Assembly: GCA_943372995.1 (NCBI GenBank)
Contig: CALSAQ010000003.1
Span: 62,001-126,000 of the forward strand
Direction: 5' to 3'
Length of the DNA: 64,000 bases
Origin: CAJBVG01 sp943372995
GTDB taxonomy: Bacteria > Bacteroidota > Bacteroidia > Sphingobacteriales > Sphingobacteriaceae
Shown: piece by piece, positions 43,760 to 51,807 of the stretch
How positions within the stretch are numbered: the first letter of the stretch is position 1
Layout: each line of letters opens with the position of its first letter
The notes under the pieces: generated by a model
What the model was told of the DNA's origin: nothing
The model's input: only the letters and a program-made list of their open reading frames with translations
The model's database searches: none
Translations under genes and position numbers: made by a program

Positions 43760-43870
43760 TTGTAATTGTAAATTGTAAATTACAAATTGTAAATTCTAAA
43801 TTACGAGTTACGAACTACGAGTTACGAACTACGAGTAAACGGCTACAAACTACAAGTTACAAGTCAAAAC
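43760..43870. repeat. 7-bp word array, about 15 units (array I)
   Basis: From 43766 units follow in exact 7-bp register to 43870: TTGTAAA twice, TTACAAA, TTGTAAA, TTCTAAA, TTACGAG, TTACGAA, CTACGAG, TTACGAA, CTACGAG, TAAACGG, CTACAAA, CTACAAG, TTACAAG, TCAAAAC. Consensus YTACRAR. The first word overlaps the bestrophin stop codon TAA. Confidence 0.92.
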
Positions 43871-43921
43871 ATCGAATGCAACATTTCTGCGAGTAACTCC
43901 TTAGTTACAAAACTCAAAGAC

Positions 43922-43929
43922 TAGATTTG
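43922..43929 (+). promoter_or_regulatory. Possible -7 element for the TonB receptor gene
   Basis: TAGATTTG fits TAnnTTTG, 31 bp before the ATG at 43961. No TTG is present at the expected distance. Confidence 0.45.
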
Positions 43930-43960
43930 CTACTTTAGTACGTTCATCTAGAAAAAACGC

Positions 43961-46399
43961 ATGAAAAAATTTATCATCACCTTATGTGTAGGATTAATGT
44001 CGTTAGCATCCTACGCGCAAACTCCTGAGGCGAAAGGTACAATACGCGGTACTATAATCGACTCGAGTAACAATCAGAAACTAGCTTATGCTACCATCTC
44101 CATTAAACTAGAAAATGTACCTACCATGAGGAGTACATTAACTAAAGAAGACGGAACATTTATTCTTGAGAAAATTCCTAATGGGAAGCATCAATTAAAT
44201 ATTATAAGTGTAGGGTTTAAAAAAATTAGTAGAGACATTGAAATTAGTGACGCCCAATCATCAATAAATATAGGGCAGCTATATCTATCCCCTCAAGGTA
44301 ACAACCTACAAGAAGTAGAAGTAACTACTGATAAGCCATTGGTAAAACAAGAAGTAGATCGTATATCCTACGATGTACAATCGGATCCCGAGAGTAAATT
44401 TCAAACAGCATTAGATATGTTACGTAAAGTTCCGTTGATAAGTGTTGATGCTGATGATAACATACAAGTTAAAGGAAGTGCAAATTTTAAAGTACTCATC
44501 AACGGTCGTCCTTCTTCTTTAGTAGCACGTAGTCCGAAAGATGTTTTTAAAGCTATGCCTGCCAGCAGTATTGTAAAAATTGAGGTAATTACTAATCCTC
44601 CTGCAAAATATGATGCCGAAGGTCTTGCTGGTATTATAAATGTTATTACTACACAAAAATTAGAATCGGGATATAATGGTACTATTGGAGCTCGATATAA
44701 TTTCCCTTGGGGACCTGGTGTAAACGCTTCACTTACTTTGAAAAAAAATAAGTTTGCTATGAGTGGTTACTATGGATCAGGTTATCAAGATATTCCAAGT
44801 ACGAATTTCAACTCAAGCAGAATCGGTGTTCTACAAGAAACAAAATTACTTCAGAATGGTACGAATAAAAACATGTGGATGTGGCAATACATGGAGTCGG
44901 AAATGAGTTACGAATTCGATACTTTAAATCTATTAACCGCTACTATTGGTGCTAACCCTGGATATGGGAATCAAAAAAGCACACAAACAAGTTCTCTTTA
45001 TAATTCAACAGGAGCATTAGATCAATATTTTATCTTAGTAAACGATGGACACAACGATTGGAATGGTGTTGATTTAGGAGTGAACTTCCAACATGGTTTT
45101 AAAAAGAACAAAGAGCAATTATTAACTCTTTCCTATAAATACTCTCCAAACTCAAACAGTAGCGATACAAAAATTAGCAGCAGAGACAATGTGAATTTCG
45201 CTTTCAATCCGTATAACCAACGCAACGAATCGGGAACAAAAGAACAGACCTATCAAATGGATTACGTTCACCCTATCAATAAAAAATTAGATATAGAAGC
45301 AGGTGTAAAAGCAATCACAAGAAATAATTTTAGTGATTATGTGCAAGAAAATTACGACCCGAATCTAAATACATTTGTATACGATTCTACGAATAGCAAT
45401 ACATTCGACTATCAACAAGATGTATATAGCTTTTATAATTCTTATAATGTAAAGTTAGATTCATGGGGTATTCGATTAGGTGTACGTGTGGAGAAAACTA
45501 AAGTAGACGCTGATTTCAAAACAACAGCAACTACAGTTAAACAAGATTATACAAATGTAATTCCATCTATTTCTGTTCAACGTAAATTTAAAAACATGAA
45601 CAGCCTAAACTTAGGATATACACAACGTATAGAACGCCCGAGTATTTGGGAACTTAATCCATTTGTAAATCAAACTAATCCTCGCTTTATTAGTTATGGT
45701 AATCCTAACTTAAAAGCAGTACTTACAAATAACTTCGAAGTTGGATTTAGCACTTTTAAGAAAGGATCTATCAATGTTGGTGCTAGTTATTCATTCGCAA
45801 ATAACACAGTACAAAATGTAACTACACTTGGAACTGATACTATTAGCAGAGACACTTATGAGAATGTGGGTAAAGATCGTAAGCTTGGCTTCAATGCAAA
45901 CATTAGTTATCCATTTTCTAAAAAGTTAAATGTAAACTTTAATGCAATGTTATCTTACATTTGGATTGAAGGTACATACAACTCACAGTTCTTTACTAAT
46001 GAAGGTTTCCAAGGTAATGCTTATGCATTTGCCAGCTATACTCTCCCTAAAGAATTTCGTTTTCGTGTAAACATGGGTTACTATAGTCCATGGATATTAT
46101 TACAAGGTCAATCGAACGAATATGTTTATACATCATTTAGTGTATCAAGAGACTTCTTCGATAAAAAATTAACCGTAAATGCGAACATCAGTAATCCATG
46201 GAAAAAATATCGCGACTGGACACAAGATTTTAATACTGCACAATTTATACAAAGAAGCAACTACCAAAACTTTTATCGCTCTTATGGATGTAGCATCAGC
46301 TACCGTTTCGGAAAATTAGACGGAGGTGTAAAGAAAAATCAAAGAGGAATTAGCAACGACGACGTGAAAGGGAAAAGCGGAGGACAACAAGGAGGGTAG
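43961..46399 (+). CDS. TonB-dependent outer-membrane receptor with carboxypeptidase-regulatory-like domain
   Basis: An 812-residue outer-membrane protein. The signal peptide (MKKFIITLCVGLMSLASYA) is followed by a carboxypeptidase D regulatory-like domain (about 28-112: IRGTIIDSSNNQKLAYATISI), a plug domain (about 120-225: LDMLRKVPLISVDADDNIQVKGSANFKVLINGRPS in parts; VEVITNPPAKYDAEGLAGIINV) and a large barrel of the outer-membrane-barrel family 3 type. It lacks an obvious SusC signature or SusD partner, so the substrate is unknown. The C-terminus is a short Gly/Gln/Lys tail after the last strand. Word array J follows the stop. Confidence 0.93.
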   Translation: MKKFIITLCVGLMSLASYAQTPEAKGTIRGTIIDSSNNQKLAYATISIKLENVPTMRSTLTKEDGTFILEKIPNGKHQLNIISVGFKKISRDIEISDAQSSINIGQLYLSPQGNNLQEVEVTTDKPLVKQEVDRISYDVQSDPESKFQTALDMLRKVPLISVDADDNIQVKGSANFKVLINGRPSSLVARSPKDVFKAMPASSIVKIEVITNPPAKYDAEGLAGIINVITTQKLESGYNGTIGARYNFPWGPGVNASLTLKKNKFAMSGYYGSGYQDIPSTNFNSSRIGVLQETKLLQNGTNKNMWMWQYMESEMSYEFDTLNLLTATIGANPGYGNQKSTQTSSLYNSTGALDQYFILVNDGHNDWNGVDLGVNFQHGFKKNKEQLLTLSYKYSPNSNSSDTKISSRDNVNFAFNPYNQRNESGTKEQTYQMDYVHPINKKLDIEAGVKAITRNNFSDYVQENYDPNLNTFVYDSTNSNTFDYQQDVYSFYNSYNVKLDSWGIRLGVRVEKTKVDADFKTTATTVKQDYTNVIPSISVQRKFKNMNSLNLGYTQRIERPSIWELNPFVNQTNPRFISYGNPNLKAVLTNNFEVGFSTFKKGSINVGASYSFANNTVQNVTTLGTDTISRDTYENVGKDRKLGFNANISYPFSKKLNVNFNAMLSYIWIEGTYNSQFFTNEGFQGNAYAFASYTLPKEFRFRVNMGYYSPWILLQGQSNEYVYTSFSVSRDFFDKKLTVNANISNPWKKYRDWTQDFNTAQFIQRSNYQNFYRSYGCSISYRFGKLDGGVKKNQRGISNDDVKGKSGGQQGG

Positions 46400-46400
46400 T

Positions 46401-46506
46401 TCGTGTGCTCGTGTGCTCGTGAATTGTGTGCTCGTGAATCGTTTGCTCGTGTGCTCGTTTGTTCTTAATTTTACGACCATATGAGCAAGCGAGCAAACGA
46501 ACACAT
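46401..46506. repeat. 8-bp word array running into the ArsC-like gene (array J)
   Basis: Words of the form TCGTGTGC and TCGTGAAT repeat at mostly 8-bp spacing from 46401 to 46463. The reverse-complement units GAGCAAGC, GAGCAAAC and GAACACAT run from 46483 to 46506, inside the coding region starting at 46481. The word is related to that of array G (AGCACACG). Confidence 0.9.
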
Positions 46507-46846
46507 AAAAGTTTACGGAATTAACAACTGCGACACGGTACAAAAAGCAATTAAGTACCTCAATACCCATCACATAGAATTTGAATTTCACGATTATAAA
46601 AAGCTTGGAATTGATGCGAAAAAGTTAAAATCATGGGCTAAACTTGCTCCATTAGATCAAATCGTAAATAAAAAAAGCTCCACTTATCGTCTATTGTCTG
46701 AAGAAGACAAAGAAAAACTGAATCAATTAGACACTGCTTTACCCATTATTCAAGCAAATAGCAGTATAATTAAACGCCCTATTATCGAATTAAAGAATAA
46801 TATCATCCTAGGATTCGACGAAAAAGTGTATAAAAATCAATTGTAA
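46481..46846 (+). CDS. ArsC/Spx-family thioredoxin-fold protein (YffB-like)
   Basis: A 121-residue protein of the arsenate reductase/Spx superfamily. After a short N-terminal extension the fold begins KVYGINNCDTVQKAIKYLNTH, with one cysteine (Cys 18) at the active position, then EFHDYKKLGIDAKKLKSWA, and the C-terminal IKRPIIELKNNIILGFDE with the conserved arginine-proline. YffB-like members are of uncertain function. Homologues start directly with MIKIYGIKNC-type sequence; here residues SKRANEH are encoded by repeat units of word array J, so the repeat has been built into the protein, unless translation begins elsewhere. Confidence 0.88.
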   Translation: MSKRANEHIKVYGINNCDTVQKAIKYLNTHHIEFEFHDYKKLGIDAKKLKSWAKLAPLDQIVNKKSSTYRLLSEEDKEKLNQLDTALPIIQANSSIIKRPIIELKNNIILGFDEKVYKNQL

Positions 46847-46942
46847 CATCAAGTTTTACAATCACTTATAACTTTTTTCCACATTTGTTGTAACATATTC
46901 CTTTGAGGCATCGTAAACAACCTCAAAACCCAAAATCAACAA

Positions 46943-47962
46943 ATGAAATTAAGGAAAAACATATTGAACATTTTAGCGGTGGCTGCTGTGGGCTTATTTG
47001 CCTTCTCTCCAGCTCGTCCGGTTAAAAAACAATATGGCTTCCTAGATATTAAATCTGTTCAGGAGTTAGAAGCTGCTGAATCGTTCTCTTTCTCTATCAT
47101 TTCAGATAATCATGGTGCTAGTCCGATTGACAATATTCAAATGGCTAAAATGGTTAAATGGGTACAAGAATCGAATGATGCTTTTGTATTAGGTGTAGGA
47201 GATCACTTAGAAAAAAATAAAGACAATGATTTCTTAACCTATTTAATTCGTAATGAATGGTGGAGAAACAACTTCTACCCTACTATTGCTGATGCTGAGA
47301 ACGATTATTTCGGTTCTGGTCAAGCGGATTGGGGAAGTGGAGGTAAATTATTAAATCTGCTAGGTTTAAACAGACGTTGGAATGTAGAGATGAATGATAA
47401 TGGTGCTGAATATTATGCAAAAATGATTGTAAATGGAATTACTGTTCATTACATCGTATTGCATTTCCCAGATAATCCAAATGATCAAAGTATTGCATTT
47501 CCAGAAACTAGCAAACAATTCTTAATCAATACCCTTAACAAAATAAACAAAGGAGCTAACGATATTATTATCACTTCTGCACATTCTATGTATGGATCTT
47601 GGATAGATAATTTAAGTCCTTCTCAACAAAAAATTGTAACTTCTAAATGTGATTTAATGTTGGCTGGCACCTCACATTACTTTGAACGTAGAGTTCCTGA
47701 GGGATTAGAAAATTCAGGCCCGCTAATGATTTCAGCAGGTTCAGTAAATAAAGCTCGTTGGGGAAGTAATAATGGATTCTTACAAGTACATGTAGTAAAA
47801 AATCCCCTATCATTAGTAGTTCAATATGTGAACACCGACGATACTGAAGTTAAATTACAAGACGCTCCAAATTCTTACATCAAATACATTAATGGTGGAG
47901 TTTATCCATTATCATTCCCACATGTCGACATTGCTAGCCAAATGGTCGCTCAAGCTTATTAA
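46943..47962 (+). CDS. Exported metallophosphoesterase-like protein
   Basis: A 339-residue protein with an N-terminal hydrophobic signal or anchor (about residues 5-23). It resembles the calcineurin-like phosphoesterase fold: SIISDNHGASP (place of the Asp-x-His motif), VLGVGDHLEKN (GD motif), AENDYFGSGQ (place of GN[H/D]), ITSAHSMYGS (metal-binding His) and GTSHYFERRV (place of GHxH). The first and last motifs are changed from the family consensus, so the metal site may be altered or the substrate unusual. Enzymatic activity is unproven; the family assignment is moderate. Confidence 0.72.
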   Translation: MKLRKNILNILAVAAVGLFAFSPARPVKKQYGFLDIKSVQELEAAESFSFSIISDNHGASPIDNIQMAKMVKWVQESNDAFVLGVGDHLEKNKDNDFLTYLIRNEWWRNNFYPTIADAENDYFGSGQADWGSGGKLLNLLGLNRRWNVEMNDNGAEYYAKMIVNGITVHYIVLHFPDNPNDQSIAFPETSKQFLINTLNKINKGANDIIITSAHSMYGSWIDNLSPSQQKIVTSKCDLMLAGTSHYFERRVPEGLENSGPLMISAGSVNKARWGSNNGFLQVHVVKNPLSLVVQYVNTDDTEVKLQDAPNSYIKYINGGVYPLSFPHVDIASQMVAQAY

Positions 47963-48033
47963 TCTTATTGTATAAGTACTATTAACCTGCATCCCATCGT
48001 TGCATATTAATTAATTTTTAAACAGTTTTGGGG

Positions 48034-48663
48034 ATGAGAAAAATACTGGTACTGGTTATTCTATTAAGTTTATCACAAGATATTCTTGCACAACATAAAC
48101 TTCCCAAATTAAAAGAAGGTGATTTAATCTTTCAAGATTTAGATTGCGGCCCATTATGTGATGCCATTGAAGCCGTAACAGAGGGTTACCAAGGGAGAGA
48201 TTTCTCGCATGTGGGTATGGTGGTAAAAATTAATGATGAATTGAGAGTGGTAGAGGCTATAGGATCGAAAGTACAAAGCAATTCTATCGACAGTTTTTTT
48301 ATGAGAACACCTCAGCCACAAAAGTATTTGGCTATGAGAGTAATACCTGAGTATGAAAATCGTATACCAAAAGCTTGTAAATATGCTATTAGTACTATTG
48401 GCAAGCCATACGACGATAGATTTATAATGAATAACGATTCTTTATACTGCTCAGAATTGGTATTCCATGCCTTTGAAAGTAAAAACGAATCTATATTTCA
48501 ATTACAACCCATGACCTATAAAGACCCTAACACTAGGGATTTTTTTAAAGCATGGACTGAATATTACAAAGGACTTCAATCATTTATTCCAGAAGGTCTA
48601 CCTGGAATTAACCCTGGATTAATCTCTAGATCGCCCTATTTGGTGGTAATCCCCAACGAATAA
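48034..48663 (+). CDS. YiiX/YebB-like permuted papain-fold cysteine hydrolase
   Basis: A 209-residue exported protein. The signal peptide (cut near LAQ) is followed by the DUF830/YiiX layout, a circularly permuted NlpC/P60 fold: LKEGDLIFQDLDCG, DFSHVGMVVKINDELRVVEAI (catalytic His) and NDSLYCSELVFHAFE (catalytic Cys). Such enzymes cleave peptide or lipid amide/ester bonds in the envelope; the substrate is not known. ATG 48034 is preferred over the in-frame TTG at 48028. It precedes the TPR/Tol-like cluster by 100 bp. Confidence 0.88.
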   Translation: MRKILVLVILLSLSQDILAQHKLPKLKEGDLIFQDLDCGPLCDAIEAVTEGYQGRDFSHVGMVVKINDELRVVEAIGSKVQSNSIDSFFMRTPQPQKYLAMRVIPEYENRIPKACKYAISTIGKPYDDRFIMNNDSLYCSELVFHAFESKNESIFQLQPMTYKDPNTRDFFKAWTEYYKGLQSFIPEGLPGINPGLISRSPYLVVIPNE

Positions 48664-48730
48664 GAGATAGAATCGTGTATTTGTGGATATTTTACTGAGT
48701 TTTTAACAAGTTTCATTATATAAAAACACA

Positions 48731-48738
48731 TAGATTTG
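48731..48738 (+). promoter_or_regulatory. -7 element ahead of the TPR/ExbB cluster
   Basis: TAGATTTG fits TAnnTTTG, 29 bp before the ATG at 48768. It is the only such element found before the long co-directional run of genes to 57.8 kb. The expected -33 TTG is missing. Confidence 0.5.
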
Positions 48739-48767
48739 AACGTTATATCAAGAATTTCGATTAAATC

Positions 48768-51700
48768 ATGGTTCTATCAAAGAAACTACTAGTATATATC
48801 CCTTTCATTTTACTCTCTCTCAATACTTTTTCTCAAGAAAGTTCTACTTTCTATGAGACAGATGTTGAATTCAGGCAAGGCTTACACCTATTCGATCGTC
48901 AGCAATATAACGCTGCACTGCATAGTTTTGAGTCTATTAACAAAAAACTTCTACAAGAGTCGAGTTTAAGTTTAAACGATAATGCCAAACAAATGCTTAT
49001 CCAGTCGACGTATTACATCGCAATATGTGATTTGGAGTTATACCATCAAGGTGCCGAAAACAAGCTAATGGCTTTTGTCGACCGATATCCAGAACATCCC
49101 CTATCCAAAACAGCAAGTTTCGAGTTAGGGAGCTTCTATTACCGACAAAAAGACTATAAAAAAGCAATACAATGGTTTGAAAAAACCGAGCAGAATTTAT
49201 TGAGCCCTACCATGCAAAATGAGTTTAATTTCCGTTTTGCATACTCACTCTTTGAAGAAGATAAATATCCTGAAGCATCTGAGCGATTTGAGAAATTAAT
49301 TGACAAGAACTCTAAATACTCATACCCTGCTGCCTATTACGATGGTATTATTCAGTATAGAACTAAAAATTATGATTTAGCATTAACTCGCTTTGAATTT
49401 ATTAAAGCTTCTAAAACTTATGCCGAAATAGCTCCAAATTACATTTGTAAAATATATTATGAGCAAAAGAATTATGCAAAAGCTCTAACAGCTGTTTCAG
49501 AGGCCATACTTGTAGCAAATGTTAAAAACATTAACGAAATATATTTAATAGGTGGATCAAGTGCTTTTGTTTTAAAAGATTGGTCGAAAACTATTGAATA
49601 CTACGAACTAGCAGCAAAAAAAAGTGCATTGAACGACTTGGCTACTTACGAAATTGGCTATGCTTTATTCCAAAACCAATTGTATCAAAGAGCTATCGAT
49701 TATTTAAAATCTAATGCGGATAGAAAAAATGCATACAGCCAACATTCTTTGTACGTTATCGCTCAGTGTTTCTATCAATTAGGCGACAAGCCTTCTGCTA
49801 GGAATGCATTTTCTAAAGCTTCGAAACTAGATCAAGAGAAATTCATTAGTGCATCGTCGTTAATGAATTATGCAAAATTATCCTACGAATTAAACTTCTA
49901 TCAAACAGCTATTGAATCTTTTCAGGATTATTTAGATGAATATCCAGAATCTGCAGATGCTGAAGATGCGCAAGCTTTATTGGGAGAGTCGTTGTTATTT
50001 ACAAGAAATTATAAACAAGCCATTCAGATTCTTGAGAAAATACAACCTCGTACAAAAAGAGCAAATCTAGCCTTTCAAAAAGTAAGTTATTATAGAGGTA
50101 TCGAATTATTTAATGAAGGGAAATATAACGAAGCCATCACCTTGTTTAATCAATCGTTGAACAATGCTTTAGATAAAAACATTCAACAATTAGCTTGGTA
50201 CTGGAAAGGTGAAAGTTATTATCAGCTCAACAATTTCGATGAAGCATTAAAATACTTTTCTATATACGATCAATCGAACAATGGAAGTGCTGAGTTAAAC
50301 TCAATGGTGAATTACCAATTGGGATATACTTATTTCAAGAAAGAGGATTACAAGTCGTCTATAGTGTATTTCGATCGCTTCGTGAAGGCTGAAACAAAAA
50401 TCAACAATCCCAACAACACAAAAAAAATAAATGATGCGATACTTCGCCTGGCAGATGGATACTTTGTAATTAAAGATTACGATAAGGCCTTGTTCTCTTA
50501 CAATAAAATAATTAATGATAAAGCCAGTGGATCTGATTATTCTATTTTCCAAAAAAGTATGATTTTAGGATTACAGAATAAACAAAATGACAAAATAGTT
50601 AACCTAAAAAGTCTATTGAGTAGTTTTCCAAACTCTAGTTATGCAGATGATGCTACCTATGAAGTTGGAAATGGATTTTTTATAATGAATAATACAACTG
50701 AAGCTATTCAATACTTTTTGCAACTAATTCAGAAATTTCCAAATAGCAGATATGTATCTAAATCGCGCTTAAGCTTAGGATTGATTTACTATAACGAATC
50801 TCAAGATGAAAAAGCTTTGGCAATGTACAAGGCTATTATTGTTGACTATGCAGGTACAGAAGAAGCCAAAGAAGCATTGTTAGCTATTAAGAATATTTAT
50901 GTTGATGCAGGCAATGCAGATGGATATTTAAACTATGTAAAAACACTTCCATTTGCGAGTGTAAGTGCGGGTGCTCAAGATTCAATCACTTACCAAGCAG
51001 CGAATAATCGCTTCCTTATTGGCGATTGTGAGAATGCTATAAATGGCTTTAACTCTTATATTGAACGATTCCAGAATGGTAATTTTATTGTAGAAGCACA
51101 TGCCAATCGAGCAGAGTGTTTTATGAAAACCAAAAGGGAAAAATCGGCACTCATTGATTTTGAATATTTAATTTCGATAACCAATACCAAATATTTAGAG
51201 CGCTCATTATTACAAGCAGCAAGAATATACTTTAAGAATAAAGAATACGAAAAATCTGCAAAGTATTATACACAGTTAGAATCGCAAGCAGAGTTTAAGG
51301 ATAATTATTCTGAAGCTATTTCGGGAGCATTAAAATCATACGCAGAATTAAAAGATAGCACAGGTATTTTAAAATACAGTCAGCGTGTTTTATCTTTTGA
51401 AAAATCGAGTATTGAAGATCAATATTTAGCAAACCTATACCTAGGTCGTTATTACTACAGTCAAAATAGAATAGATGAAGCGGATAATTATTACAGAGCA
51501 GTAGCCAAGATGACCAAAACAGAGGCTGGAGCAGAAGCGAAATATATGCTAGCTAGTATTTTATTTACTAAAGGAAAGTATTTAGATGCTCAACAAGCTT
51601 GCTTCGACTTGAGTAACCAAGTTCCAGCATACGAATATTGGGTGGCACGTGGGTTTATCATCTTAGCAGAAACCTATGCGAAATTGGGTAACGATTTTCA

Positions 51701-51806
51701 GGCAAAAAGCACACTGCAATCAATTATTGAAGAGTATAGTGTAACAGATGATGGAGTAATAGATGAAGCCAATAAAAAACTTTTAGAAATCAGTCAGCCA
51801 AAATAA
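48768..51806 (+). CDS. Large exported tetratricopeptide-repeat protein
   Basis: A 1012-residue protein with a signal peptide (about residues 1-24) and TPR units along almost its whole length; examples are FELGSFYYRQKDYKKAIQWFEK, YYRGIELFNEGKYNEAITLFN and YELNFYQTAIESFQDYLDEYPES, in parts. Several units carry the Y-P-x-S/A-x-x-A cap typical of BamD/YbgF-type TPRs, which suggests an envelope scaffold. The protein is likely periplasmic. It heads a tight cluster: the barrel gene follows after 1 bp, then SPOR, ExbB, ExbD and TonB-like genes, so it probably serves a trans-envelope complex. Confidence 0.88.
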   Translation: MVLSKKLLVYIPFILLSLNTFSQESSTFYETDVEFRQGLHLFDRQQYNAALHSFESINKKLLQESSLSLNDNAKQMLIQSTYYIAICDLELYHQGAENKLMAFVDRYPEHPLSKTASFELGSFYYRQKDYKKAIQWFEKTEQNLLSPTMQNEFNFRFAYSLFEEDKYPEASERFEKLIDKNSKYSYPAAYYDGIIQYRTKNYDLALTRFEFIKASKTYAEIAPNYICKIYYEQKNYAKALTAVSEAILVANVKNINEIYLIGGSSAFVLKDWSKTIEYYELAAKKSALNDLATYEIGYALFQNQLYQRAIDYLKSNADRKNAYSQHSLYVIAQCFYQLGDKPSARNAFSKASKLDQEKFISASSLMNYAKLSYELNFYQTAIESFQDYLDEYPESADAEDAQALLGESLLFTRNYKQAIQILEKIQPRTKRANLAFQKVSYYRGIELFNEGKYNEAITLFNQSLNNALDKNIQQLAWYWKGESYYQLNNFDEALKYFSIYDQSNNGSAELNSMVNYQLGYTYFKKEDYKSSIVYFDRFVKAETKINNPNNTKKINDAILRLADGYFVIKDYDKALFSYNKIINDKASGSDYSIFQKSMILGLQNKQNDKIVNLKSLLSSFPNSSYADDATYEVGNGFFIMNNTTEAIQYFLQLIQKFPNSRYVSKSRLSLGLIYYNESQDEKALAMYKAIIVDYAGTEEAKEALLAIKNIYVDAGNADGYLNYVKTLPFASVSAGAQDSITYQAANNRFLIGDCENAINGFNSYIERFQNGNFIVEAHANRAECFMKTKREKSALIDFEYLISITNTKYLERSLLQAARIYFKNKEYEKSAKYYTQLESQAEFKDNYSEAISGALKSYAELKDSTGILKYSQRVLSFEKSSIEDQYLANLYLGRYYYSQNRIDEADNYYRAVAKMTKTEAGAEAKYMLASILFTKGKYLDAQQACFDLSNQVPAYEYWVARGFIILAETYAKLGNDFQAKSTLQSIIEEYSVTDDGVIDEANKKLLEISQPK

Positions 51807-51807
51807 T

